This document shows, piece by piece, positions 16,217-23,972 of a stretch of 64,000 nt of DNA (position 1 is the stretch's first letter; every line of letters starts with the position of its first letter). The position numbers were made by a program, and so were the translations under genes. The notes under the pieces are model-generated. The model worked only from the letters and a program-made list of their open reading frames with translations. It was not told the DNA's origin and did no database searches. Source of the DNA: Nocardioides litoris (lineage in GTDB: Bacteria > Actinomycetota > Actinomycetes > Propionibacteriales > Nocardioidaceae); the NCBI RefSeq assembly GCF_006346315.1, contig NZ_VDMR01000001.1, positions 62,001-126,000 of the forward strand, read 5' to 3'.

Positions 16217-17278
16217 ATGAGGATCGTGGTCACCGGAGCCACCGGCAACATCGGCTCGGCCGTGTGCCGGCGCCTGGTCGAGGACGACACGCACCAGGTC
16301 GTGGGCCTGGCCCGGCGGGTGCCCGAGGCGGGCTCGACCGGCGTCACCTGGCGCTCGGTCGACGTGACGGGTCCCGACGCCGAGCGCGCGCTGGCGGACG
16401 CCTTCGCCGGGGCCGACGCCGTGGTCCACCTGGTCTGGGGGTTCCAGCCGAGCCACCGGCCCGAGCGGCTCGAGGAGGTCGGCGTGGGTGGCACCCGCCG
16501 GGTGCTCCGGGCCGTCGCCGCGGCCGGGGTGCCCCACCTCGTGCACCTGTCCTCGGTCGGCGCCTACGCCCCGCAGCACGACGACCGCCGGGTCACCGAG
16601 GACCACCCGGCCACCGGCGTGCCGACCTCCGTCTACAGCCGCCACAAGGCCGCCGCTGAGCGCCTGCTCGACGAGCACGAGGCCGCCGGCCTGGGCACCG
16701 TTGTCACCCGGATGCGGCCCGGCATCGTGGTGCAGCGGTCGGCGGCCAGCGCGCTGCTGCGCTACGGCCTGCCGGGCTGGCTGCCCTCCTCCCTGCTCGG
16801 GCACCTGCCGGTGCTGCCCCTCGACCGCGACCTCGCGATCCCGGTCGTGCACGCCGACGACGTGGCCGACGCGGTCGCGCGCGCCGTCGAGCGCACCGCC
16901 GGCGGACCGTTCAACCTGGCCGCCGAGCCGCCCCTGACCGCGGCCGACATCGCGCGCGCCTTCGGGGCGCGCCTGCTGCCGGTGCCCTCGGGCGCGCTGC
17001 GGGCGGCGGTGTCGGCGTCCTGGCACGCGCGGGTGCAGCCGCTCGACCCCGGCTGGATCGACCTGGCCTTCGCCGTGCCGCTGCTCGACTGCGGGCGGGC
17101 CCGCACCGAGCTCGGCTGGGTGCCGCGCACCTCGGCCACCGACGCCTTCGGCGAGGTGGTGGCCGCGATGGTCGAGGGCGCGTCGGGTCCCACGGCCTCG
17201 CTGCGGCGTCGTACGCCGGTCGGGGCGCTGGCCGACGCGCTGCGCTCGGGCCCCGTCAGTCGCCGGGAGGTGCCGTGA
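16217..17278 (+). CDS. NAD-dependent epimerase/dehydratase family protein
   Basis: A 353-residue extended short-chain dehydrogenase. It has MRIVVTGATGNIGSAV (GxxGxxG at residues 7-13), an HLSSVGAY catalytic-serine segment and the YSRHK catalytic Tyr/Lys. The full fold, with its C-terminal substrate domain, is present. It heads a six-gene operon and its stop overlaps the UbiA start (GTGA). The reaction is unknown. In this context it could reduce or dehydrate an isoprenoid or polyketide intermediate rather than a nucleotide sugar. Confidence 0.8.
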   Translation: MRIVVTGATGNIGSAVCRRLVEDDTHQVVGLARRVPEAGSTGVTWRSVDVTGPDAERALADAFAGADAVVHLVWGFQPSHRPERLEEVGVGGTRRVLRAVAAAGVPHLVHLSSVGAYAPQHDDRRVTEDHPATGVPTSVYSRHKAAAERLLDEHEAAGLGTVVTRMRPGIVVQRSAASALLRYGLPGWLPSSLLGHLPVLPLDRDLAIPVVHADDVADAVARAVERTAGGPFNLAAEPPLTAADIARAFGARLLPVPSGALRAAVSASWHARVQPLDPGWIDLAFAVPLLDCGRARTELGWVPRTSATDAFGEVVAAMVEGASGPTASLRRRTPVGALADALRSGPVSRREVP

Positions 17279-18117
17279 CGGCGGTCCCCGCCGCGCCGTC
17301 ACCGGTCCGCGGCCGGGTCGAGCTGCTGCTGGCCGCCGCCCACGGCGGTCCGGCCGTGGCGGTCACGCTGCTCGCGGCCCTGCTGGGCGTCGCGGCCGAC
17401 CTCGGCCCCGGCCGGGTCGTCGGGATCACGCTGGCGGTGCTGGCCGGCCAGCTGACCATCGGCTGGGGCAACGACCTGCTCGACGCCGACCGCGACTCCG
17501 CGGTCGGCCGGTCCGACAAGCCGCTGGCGACCGGGCGCCTCGACCCGGGCCTGGTGCGGGGCTGCCTGGCCGCGGCGGCGGTGGCCGCGGTCGCGCTCTC
17601 CCTCGTGCTCGGCTGGCGGGCCGGGTCGGTGCACCTGCTCCTCCTGGTCGGCATGGGCCACGCCTACAACCTCGGCCTCAAGGCCACCGCCGCCAGCTGG
17701 GTGCCGTACGCCGTCGCCTTCGGCTCGCTGCCCGCCGTCGTCACCCTCGCCGCCCCCGGCGCGACCTGGGGCGACTGGGCGCCGTGGTGGCAGTGCGTGG
17801 CGGGCGCGACCCTCGGCGTCGGGGCCCACCTGCTCAACGCGCTGCCCGACCTGGCCGACGACCTCGCCACCGGGGTCCGCGGGCTGCCGCACCGGCTCGG
17901 GGCGACCGGCTCGCGGGTGCTGGCCGCCCTCGCGCTGCTGGCGGCCTCGGTCGCCACCGTCGCCGGTCCCGGGGGACGCTCGTGGGCCGCCTGGGCCGCG
18001 CTCGTCGTCGTGGTCGCGCTGCTGGCCGTCGCGACCACCGGGCGCGGGCGGTGGCCGTTCCGCGCGGCCGTGCTGGTCGCGCTGGTCGACGTCGTGCTGC
18101 TGGTGACCGCCCGGTGA
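17275..18117 (+). CDS. UbiA-family prenyltransferase
   Basis: A 280-residue integral membrane enzyme with about eight to nine segments. The two metal/diphosphate motifs are intact: NDLLDADRD (NDxxDxxxD) near residue 63, followed by SDKPLATG, and DLADD (DxxxD) near residue 194. UbiA enzymes transfer a prenyl chain to an aromatic or lipid acceptor. The neighbouring type III PKS could supply a phenolic acceptor and crtE the GGPP donor. Lycopene elongase (CrtEb) is also UbiA-family, but the operon partners argue against it. Both junctions are 4-nt overlaps. Confidence 0.8.
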   Translation: MTAVPAAPSPVRGRVELLLAAAHGGPAVAVTLLAALLGVAADLGPGRVVGITLAVLAGQLTIGWGNDLLDADRDSAVGRSDKPLATGRLDPGLVRGCLAAAAVAAVALSLVLGWRAGSVHLLLLVGMGHAYNLGLKATAASWVPYAVAFGSLPAVVTLAAPGATWGDWAPWWQCVAGATLGVGAHLLNALPDLADDLATGVRGLPHRLGATGSRVLAALALLAASVATVAGPGGRSWAAWAALVVVVALLAVATTGRGRWPFRAAVLVALVDVVLLVTAR

Positions 18118-19286
18118 GCAGGGGAGGAGGCCGACTGACCATCGTGGGCGCCGGCCCGGCCGGCACCGCCACCGCCCTGGGCGCGCTGGCCGCCGACCCC
18201 ACCCTCGACGTCACCCTGGTCGACCGTGCCGCGTTCCCCCGCGACAAGGCCTGCGGCGACGGCATCGCGCCGCACGCGCTCGACGTGCTGGCCGAGGTCG
18301 GCGTCACGGGCCTGCTCGACGACTGGGCGCCGATCCCGGTGCTGCACCTGCGCCGCGGGCCCCAGCTGGTCGAGCGCACCATGCACCGCCCGGCCCGCGT
18401 GGTGCCCCGACGGGTCCTCGACGCCCGGCTGCTCGACGCGGCCGTCGCGGCCGGCGCCCGCTTCGTCGTCCGACGCGTCCGCGGCCTGGCCGACGTGGCC
18501 GACGCCGAGGTGGTCGTCGCCGCCGACGGCGCCCACTCGGTGCTCCGCCGCGAGCTCGGCCCGGTCGCCGGCCGCACCGGCACCAACGCCATCGCCGTGC
18601 GCGGCTACGCGCCGACGCCCGTCGACCAGGCCGGCACCCAGCGCATCGTGTTCGCCCCGGCCGAGCAGCCGGCGTACGCCTGGTCCTTCGACCGTGGCGA
18701 CGGCCTGGCCAACGTGGGGTACGGCGAGCTGCTGCGGCCCGACCGACCGGCGCCGACCCGCCGGCACCTGATGGGGCGGCTCGAGGAGCTCCTGCCCGGC
18801 AGCACGGGCGCGGGCGAGGACTGGGTCGGCCACCACCTGCCGCTCTCGAGCGCCCGCTGGCACCCGCCCGACGGCCGGGTGCTGCTCGTCGGCGACGCCG
18901 CCCGGTTGGTCAACCCGCTCACCGGCGAGGGCATCTTCTACGCCGTCGCCACCGGCGTGGCCGCCGGTCGCGCGGCGGCCGAGGCCATCGCCGCCGGCGA
19001 CCCGCTGGGCGCGGGCCGGCGCCACCGCGAGGCCACCCGGCCGCTGCTCGCGCGCCACCTCCAGCACACCGCGCTCGCCGCCCGGCTCGGCCGCTCCGGC
19101 CGCGTGCTCGAGGCCGGTCTGGCCGCCTCGGCCCGCGACCAGCGGGTCTTCGACGACCTCGTCGAGATCGGCCTGGCCCGCGGCCGCATCACGCCCCGAC
19201 TGGCCGGCGCGCTCGTCGCCGGCCTCGTCCGTCCCCCGTCCCGGCCTACTGTCGGAGACGTCGACCCCGTGAAGGAGCACCCGTGA
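18114..19286 (+). CDS. Geranylgeranyl reductase family flavoprotein
   Basis: A 390-residue FAD-dependent oxidoreductase. It has GAGPAG at residues 12-17, the family DKACGDGIAP block, the VVAADGAHSVLRR segment and the second FAD motif GDAARLVNPLTGEGI. These are hallmarks of geranylgeranyl reductases, which saturate prenyl chains. It lies between UbiA and the type III PKS with 4-nt overlaps on both sides, so it probably reduces the prenyl tail of the pathway product. A hydroxylase role is possible, because the family shares its fold with aromatic monooxygenases. Confidence 0.8.
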   Translation: MSRGGGRLTIVGAGPAGTATALGALAADPTLDVTLVDRAAFPRDKACGDGIAPHALDVLAEVGVTGLLDDWAPIPVLHLRRGPQLVERTMHRPARVVPRRVLDARLLDAAVAAGARFVVRRVRGLADVADAEVVVAADGAHSVLRRELGPVAGRTGTNAIAVRGYAPTPVDQAGTQRIVFAPAEQPAYAWSFDRGDGLANVGYGELLRPDRPAPTRRHLMGRLEELLPGSTGAGEDWVGHHLPLSSARWHPPDGRVLLVGDAARLVNPLTGEGIFYAVATGVAAGRAAAEAIAAGDPLGAGRRHREATRPLLARHLQHTALAARLGRSGRVLEAGLAASARDQRVFDDLVEIGLARGRITPRLAGALVAGLVRPPSRPTVGDVDPVKEHP

Positions 19287-20383
19287 GGATCCTCAGCGTC
19301 CGCGGCACCCTGCCCGAGCACCAGTACCGGCAGGAGGAGATCGCCGAGTCGTTCGTGAGCCGGATGATGGCCCGCCAGGTCGACCGGCGCGTCGTCGACC
19401 GCTTCTTCGGCAACGCCGGTGTGCAGACCCGGCACACCGCGCTGCCCCTCGAGGCGTACGCCGACCTGGCCGACTTCGGGGCCAGCAACGACGCCTTCAT
19501 CGAGCACGCCGTGGCCCTCGGGTCGCGGGCCGTGGTCGACGCGCTCAAGGCCGTCGACCTCACCCCCGCCGACGTCGACTGCGTCATCTCGGCCACCGTC
19601 ACCGGCCTGGCCGTGCCGTCGCTGGAGGCCCGCATCGCCGCGACCATCGGGATGCGCGAGGACGTCGTGCGGATGCCGCTCGTCGGCCTCGGCTGCGTCG
19701 CGGGGGCGGCCGGCGTCGCCCGGCTCCACGACTACCTCCTCGGCCACCCCGACGCGGTCGCCGTGCTCGTCTCGGCCGAGCTGTGCTCGCTGACCCTGCA
19801 GCGCGACGACGTCTCGGTGGCCAACCTGGTCGCCAGCAGCCTGTTCGGCGACGGCGCGGCGGCGGTGGTGGCCGTCGGCGAGCAGCGGGCGGCCGCGCTG
19901 CCCGCCGGGGGCGCGGCCGAGCCGGGCGGCGCCGTACGCCCGCAGGTGCTGGCCTCGACCAGCCGCCTCTACCCCGACTCCGAGCGCACCATGGGCTGGG
20001 ACGTCGGCGCCGGCGGCCTCAAGATCGTGCTCGACAGCAAGGTGCCCGACCTCGTGCAGGCCTACGTCGGCGGCGACGTCGACCGCTTCCTGGCCACGCA
20101 GGGGCTCACCCGCGCCGACGTCGAGTGGTACGTCGCGCACCCCGGCGGGCCGAAGGTCCTCGACGCGCTCGCCGCCGCCCTGGGCGTCGACCGCTCGGCG
20201 CTCCAGGTCACCTGGGACTCGCTCTCCCGGGTCGGCAACCTGTCGTCGGCCTCGGTGCTGCACGTGCTCGCCGACACCCTCGAGCTCACCGGCGACCGGG
20301 CGCCGCGGCCCGGGTCCTACGGCCTGCTGCTGGCCATGGGGCCGGGGTTCTGCTCCGAGCTCGTGCTGCTCAAGGCGGCCTGA
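19283..20383 (+). CDS. Type III polyketide synthase (SrsA-like)
   Basis: A 366-residue chalcone-synthase-fold homodimeric enzyme. The catalytic triad is intact: C138 in VGLGCVAGAAG, H286 in YVAHPGGPK and N319 in RVGNLSSAS. The closing GPGFCSELVLL is also typical. Actinobacterial enzymes of this type extend fatty acyl starters with malonyl or methylmalonyl units to alkylresorcinols or alkylpyrones. The gene order PKS, methyltransferase, FAD hydroxylase is that of srsABC from Streptomyces griseus, which makes phenolic lipids. The GTG start overlaps the preceding stop. Confidence 0.9.
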   Translation: MRILSVRGTLPEHQYRQEEIAESFVSRMMARQVDRRVVDRFFGNAGVQTRHTALPLEAYADLADFGASNDAFIEHAVALGSRAVVDALKAVDLTPADVDCVISATVTGLAVPSLEARIAATIGMREDVVRMPLVGLGCVAGAAGVARLHDYLLGHPDAVAVLVSAELCSLTLQRDDVSVANLVASSLFGDGAAAVVAVGEQRAAALPAGGAAEPGGAVRPQVLASTSRLYPDSERTMGWDVGAGGLKIVLDSKVPDLVQAYVGGDVDRFLATQGLTRADVEWYVAHPGGPKVLDALAAALGVDRSALQVTWDSLSRVGNLSSASVLHVLADTLELTGDRAPRPGSYGLLLAMGPGFCSELVLLKAA

Positions 20384-20385
20384 GC

Positions 20386-20931
20386 GTGGGTCTGGGCATG
20401 GAGGTGTGGTTCACCGTCCTGGTGCTGGCGTTCGGGGTCGAGCGGCTCGTCGAGCTGGTCGTGTCCAAGCGCAACGCGGCGTGGAGCTTCGCCCGCGGCG
20501 GCACCGAGCACGGCCAGGGGCACTTCCCGTTCATGGTGGTGCTGCACACCGGGTTCCTCCTCGGCGCGCTCGTCGAGGTGTGGGTGCGCCGCCCCGACCC
20601 GCCGGCCGCGCTGTGGGTGCCGATGCTGGCGCTGGCCGTCGCGACCCAGGTGCTGCGCTGGTGGTGCATCACCACCCTCGGCCCGCGCTGGAACACCCGC
20701 GTCATCGTCGTGCCCGGGCTCGCGCCCGTCACCGCCGGTCCCTACCGCTTCCTGTCCCACCCCAACTACGTCGCCGTCGTCGTCGAGGGCATCGCCCTCC
20801 CGCTCGTCGGTGGCGCCTGGATCACCGCGCTCGTCTTCACCGTGCTCAACGCGGGCCTGCTCACCGTGCGGATCCGCTGCGAGGAGGCCGCGCTGACCCG
20901 CGCCGCGGCGGCACCGGGTGCGGCCCCGTGA
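20386..20931 (+). CDS. Isoprenylcysteine carboxyl methyltransferase family protein (SrsB-like)
   Basis: A 181-residue membrane methyltransferase with about four to five segments. It has the GPYRFLSHPNYVAVVVEG motif that binds S-adenosylmethionine in ICMT-like enzymes, and a final E-rich helix (RIRCEEAAL). Next to a type III PKS such proteins O-methylate alkylresorcinols (SrsB role) rather than prenylcysteine. The start is taken as the GTG at 20386, and the ATG at 20398 is an alternative. Neither has a clear Shine-Dalgarno site, so translation probably depends on coupling to the PKS stop 2 nt upstream. Confidence 0.82.
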   Translation: MGLGMEVWFTVLVLAFGVERLVELVVSKRNAAWSFARGGTEHGQGHFPFMVVLHTGFLLGALVEVWVRRPDPPAALWVPMLALAVATQVLRWWCITTLGPRWNTRVIVVPGLAPVTAGPYRFLSHPNYVAVVVEGIALPLVGGAWITALVFTVLNAGLLTVRIRCEEAALTRAAAAPGAAP

Positions 20932-21965
20932 GCGGCGCGGTCGACCTGCTCGTGGCCGGCGGCGGGCCGGCTGGGCTGGCCACGGCGCTGCACGCCTCCC
21001 GGCTCGGGCTGTCGGTGCGCGTCGTCGAGCCGCGCGAGGCCGTCATCGACAAGGCGTGCGGGGAGGGCCTGATGCCCGGGGCGCTGGCCGCGCTGCGCGA
21101 CCTCGGCGTCGACCCCGCCGGCCACCCGATCACGGGCATCGCCTACTGCGCGCCGGGACGCCGCGCCGAGACCTCCTTCGCCGCCGGTCCCGGCCGGGGC
21201 GTGCGGCGCACGGTGCTCCACGCCGCCCTGCGCGAGGCCGTCCTCGACGCCGGCGTCGAGGTCGCGACCGGGCGGGTGCGCGAGGTCCGCCAGGACCGGC
21301 ACGGCGTCACCGCCGACGGCGACCGGGCCCGCTACCTCGTCGCGGCCGACGGGCTGCACTCCCCGCTGCGCCGCTCGCTCGGGCTCGAGGTCCGGCCCCG
21401 CGGCCGCCCCCGGTGGGGCCAGCGCCGCCACGTCGCCCTCGCCCCCTGGACCGATCGCGTCGAGGTCCACTGGGCCCGCGACGCCGAGGCCTACGTGACC
21501 CCCGTCGCCGACGACCTGGTGGGCGTCGCCGTGCTGTCGTCGCGCCGGGCGCCGTACGAGGAGCTGCTGGGGGCCTTCCCCGCGCTGCAGGAGCGGCTCG
21601 CCGGCGCCGAGGCCGCCTCGACCACCCGGGGCGCCGGGCCGCTGCGCCAGTCCGCCCGCCGTCGCGTGGCGGGGCGGGTGCTGCTCGTGGGCGACGCCGG
21701 CGGGTACGTCGACGCGCTGACCGGCGAGGGCGTGGCCCTGGCCCTCGGCCAGGCCGCGGCCGCCGCCCGGGCCGTCGCCGCGAGCGAGCCGGCGTCGTAC
21801 GAGGGGGAGTGGCGGCGGCTCACCCGCCGCTACCGCTGGCTGACCGCCGGCCTCGTCGCCGCCACGACCCCGCGGCCCGCGCGGGCGGCCGTGGTGCCGG
21901 CCGCGGTGCTGCTGCCGCCGCTGTTCGCCGCCGCCGTCGACGCCCTCGCCCGTCCGGTCGGCTGA
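20928..21965 (+). CDS. FAD-dependent monooxygenase (SrsC-like)
   Basis: A 345-residue group A flavoprotein with GGGPAG at residues 11-16, the DKACGEGLMPGAL block, VAADGLHSPLRR and GDAGGYVDALTGEGV. It would hydroxylate the aromatic ring of a resorcinol, opening the way to a quinone, as proposed for SrsC. It is similar in layout to the reductase at 18114-19286, and the two may descend from a common ancestor. It overlaps the methyltransferase stop by 4 nt and closes the operon before a strong hairpin. Confidence 0.82.
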   Translation: MSGAVDLLVAGGGPAGLATALHASRLGLSVRVVEPREAVIDKACGEGLMPGALAALRDLGVDPAGHPITGIAYCAPGRRAETSFAAGPGRGVRRTVLHAALREAVLDAGVEVATGRVREVRQDRHGVTADGDRARYLVAADGLHSPLRRSLGLEVRPRGRPRWGQRRHVALAPWTDRVEVHWARDAEAYVTPVADDLVGVAVLSSRRAPYEELLGAFPALQERLAGAEAASTTRGAGPLRQSARRRVAGRVLLVGDAGGYVDALTGEGVALALGQAAAAARAVAASEPASYEGEWRRLTRRYRWLTAGLVAATTPRPARAAVVPAAVLLPPLFAAAVDALARPVG

Positions 21966-21966
21966 C

Positions 21967-22008
21967 TCACCCGCAGGAGGGGGACTACGGCCCCCCGGGT
22001 GCGGGTGA
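21967..22008 (+). terminator. Hairpin terminator after the type III PKS operon
   Basis: Perfect 9-bp arms TCACCCGCA and TGCGGGTGA enclose an inner G5/C5 stem and a 7-nt loop. It lacks a U tract, as is common in high-GC genomes. It starts 2 nt after the stop codon. Confidence 0.65.
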
Positions 22009-22017
22009 CCGGGGGGC

Positions 22018-22671
22018 ATGACCCAGACACCCTCCACCGCGGCCTCGACCGCGGCCGACCAAGGACGCCGCGTCGCCGGCGTCGCCCAGGGCGAGGCGGC
22101 ACACGTCGCCGGCGAGGCCAAGGAGCAGGTCCGCTCCGTCGCCTCCGAGACCGCCCAGCAGGTCAGCGGCCAGGTCGGCGAGCAGAGCCGCCAGCAGAAG
22201 GACAAGCTGGTCGGCACGCTCGACACGGCCAGCGACGACCTGCACCGCATGGCCGACAGCAGCGAGGGCGGCCTGGCCGCCGACGTGGCCCGCGAGGTCG
22301 CCGGCCACGCCCGCAGCCTCTCCGACTACCTCGGGAGCCGCGAGCCCGGCGAGCTGCTCGACGACGTGCGGGACCTCGCCCGGCGCCGCCCGGGCGTGTT
22401 CCTGCTCGGGGCGCTCGCCGCCGGCGTCGTCGCCGGCCGCGTCGCACGGGGCGTCAAGGACGCCGGCTCGTCCGGCCCCGCGACGACCTCCGGCGGCCAG
22501 CACGCCGCCGAGGGCTCGGGCACCGCCCCCGCCCCGATGTACGGCGCCCCGCCGCCGTCCACGCCCCCGCTGCCGACGTCCCCGCCGCCGGTGACGCCGG
22601 CGACGACCTCGCAGGTGCCGCCCGGCACCGAGGCGCCGCCGAGCATCCCGCTGCCCGGGCAGCCCACGTGA
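22018..22671 (+). CDS. Hypothetical membrane-associated protein of the DUF3618/holin cluster
   Basis: A 217-residue protein. An amphipathic, Ala/Gln/Glu-rich helical half (repeated AKEQVRSVASETAQQV-like heptads) is followed by one hydrophobic segment, GVFLLGALAAGVVAGRVARG, near residue 125. The tail is rich in Pro and Thr. This is the usual first gene of an actinobacterial three-gene set with Holin-X and DUF3618 proteins. Its stop overlaps the next start (GTGA). The role is unknown, perhaps envelope stress or membrane shaping. Confidence 0.7.
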   Translation: MTQTPSTAASTAADQGRRVAGVAQGEAAHVAGEAKEQVRSVASETAQQVSGQVGEQSRQQKDKLVGTLDTASDDLHRMADSSEGGLAADVAREVAGHARSLSDYLGSREPGELLDDVRDLARRRPGVFLLGALAAGVVAGRVARGVKDAGSSGPATTSGGQHAAEGSGTAPAPMYGAPPPSTPPLPTSPPPVTPATTSQVPPGTEAPPSIPLPGQPT

Positions 22672-23090
22672 CCGCCGGGTCCACCGAGCCCGGCCAGCAC
22701 ACCGGGCCGGAGCAGACCCGCAGCCTCGGCGAGATCCTCGGCGAGGTGACCAGCGACCTCAGCGAGCTGTTCAAGCAGGAGGTGCAGCTGGCCAAGGTCG
22801 AGCTCAAGCAGGAGGCGACCAAGGCCGGCAAGGGTGCCGGCATGCTCGCCGGCGCCGGCCTCGCGGCCGTCCTGCTGCTGGTCTTCCTGTCCCTGACCGG
22901 TGTCTACCTGCTCGACAACGTGACGCCCGACGAGCTGGCGGCCCTGGTCGTCACCGCCGTCTGGGGCGTCGTGGCCGCGGTGCTCGCGCTCCTCGGTCGC
23001 AAGAACCTGCGCAACGCCAACCCCCAGCTGCCCACCACGCAGCAGACCCTGAAGGAGGACGCCCAATGGGCGAGAGCACAGCGGAGCTGA
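22668..23090 (+). CDS. Holin-X / phage holin superfamily III protein
   Basis: A 140-residue protein. A charged helical N-terminal part (LFKQEVQLAKVELKQEATK) is followed by two membrane segments around residues 60-80 and 87-106, the layout of the chromosomal Holin-X (DUF1469-like) family. No phage genes are nearby, so it is not evidence of a prophage. It overlaps the preceding gene by 4 nt and the next by 25 nt. Confidence 0.75.
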   Translation: MTAGSTEPGQHTGPEQTRSLGEILGEVTSDLSELFKQEVQLAKVELKQEATKAGKGAGMLAGAGLAAVLLLVFLSLTGVYLLDNVTPDELAALVVTAVWGVVAAVLALLGRKNLRNANPQLPTTQQTLKEDAQWARAQRS

Positions 23091-23629
23091 CCGGCGACAT
23101 CGAGGAGACCCGGGCCCGCCTGGGCACCCACCTCGACGAGCTGGAGACCAAGGTGAGCCCGTCGGCCGTCGTCGACCGGCGCAAGCAGGCCGCGAAGTCG
23201 CGGCTGCTCGGCGTGCGGGAGAAGGCGCTCGGCACGGCCCGCTCGGCCGGAGACGGCGCGAGCGGGGTGGGCGACCGGGCTTCCGACGCCGCCTCGCAGG
23301 CCGCCGACACCGCGCGCGACCAGTACCAGGGCGCCCCGATCGCCGCCGGCGTCGCCGCGTTCGGCCTCGGCATGGTGATCGCCGCCCTGGTCCCGGCCAG
23401 CCGGGCCGAGCAGCGCGCCGCCGTCCAGGTCAAGGACACCGTCGCCGACCGCGCCCAGCCGCTCGTCGAGGACGCCAAGCACGCCGCCGCCCAGGTCGGC
23501 GAGCAGGTCAAGGAGTCCGCCACCGAGTCGGTCCAGCAGGTCAAGGAGACCGCCCAGGACAGCGCCTCCACGGTCGCCGACGAGGGCCGCTCCTCGGCCG
23601 GCACCGTCCGCGACCAGACCTCCGGCTGA
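23066..23629 (+). CDS. DUF3618 family protein
   Basis: A 187-residue protein. It opens with IEETRARLGTHLDELETKV, the DUF3618 signature. One hydrophobic stretch follows (AGVAAFGLGMVIAALVPAS) and then a long amphipathic tail with repeated QVKE/ATES heptads. A GGAGG site 7 nt upstream supports the ATG at 23066 inside the Holin-X gene. It is the last gene of the three-gene membrane cluster. Confidence 0.8.
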   Translation: MGESTAELTGDIEETRARLGTHLDELETKVSPSAVVDRRKQAAKSRLLGVREKALGTARSAGDGASGVGDRASDAASQAADTARDQYQGAPIAAGVAAFGLGMVIAALVPASRAEQRAAVQVKDTVADRAQPLVEDAKHAAAQVGEQVKESATESVQQVKETAQDSASTVADEGRSSAGTVRDQTSG

Positions 23630-23683
23630 CCCGACCCCACGGTGGCCGGGAGGACTCGGCTGCACCCCGTCCCTCCTCGACCC

Positions 23684-23960
23684 CGCGGTGGTCGAGGGGG
23701 GACGGAGTCCCGTCTCGAGGCCACGCGACCGCGGCGGGTGGTGTGGTCCCGACCCACGGTGGTCGAGGAGGGACGGAGTCCCGTCTCGAGACCACCCGAC
23801 CGCAACGGGCGTGTGGTCTCGACCCACGGTGGTCGAGGAGGGACGGAGTCCCGTCTCGAGACCACGTGACCGCAGCCGGTAGTGTGTCTAGACAGGCGCC
23901 AGCGCGCCTTCCTCGACCACCGTGTGGTTGCGCCTCTACCTCCTCGACCACCGTGAGGCG
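23684..23960. repeat. Intergenic array of about 70-bp repeats with palindromic core
   Basis: The unit GGTGGTCGAGGAGGGACGG...CTCGAGACCAC begins at 23687, 23758 and 23828 (spacing 71 and 70). Each unit holds a GGGACGGAGTCCC dyad inside longer GTGGTC/GACCAC arms. Two inverted partial copies (CCTCGACCACCGTG at 23911 and 23942) close the region. It fills the gap between DUF3618 and the convergent dehydrogenase. Similar palindromes are scattered in intergenic regions of related genomes, to my knowledge, as REP-like elements. Confidence 0.8.
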
Positions 23961-23972
23961 CGGTGGTGACCG

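Noticed and set aside
17275-18117. Lycopene elongase (CrtEb) identity for the UbiA protein, implying C50 carotenoids
   Set aside because: The gene is locked in the polyketide operon, not with crtYc/Yd, and its motif surroundings (NDLLDADRD, SDKPLATG) do not recall CrtEb. It cannot be fully excluded without phylogeny.
22668-23090. Prophage signal from the holin-family protein
   Set aside because: Chromosomal Holin-X proteins normally travel with DUF3618 genes; there are no phage structural, integrase or lysis genes around it.
23684-23960. CRISPR array
   Set aside because: The 70-bp units are near-identical throughout, with no unique spacers and no cas genes nearby.
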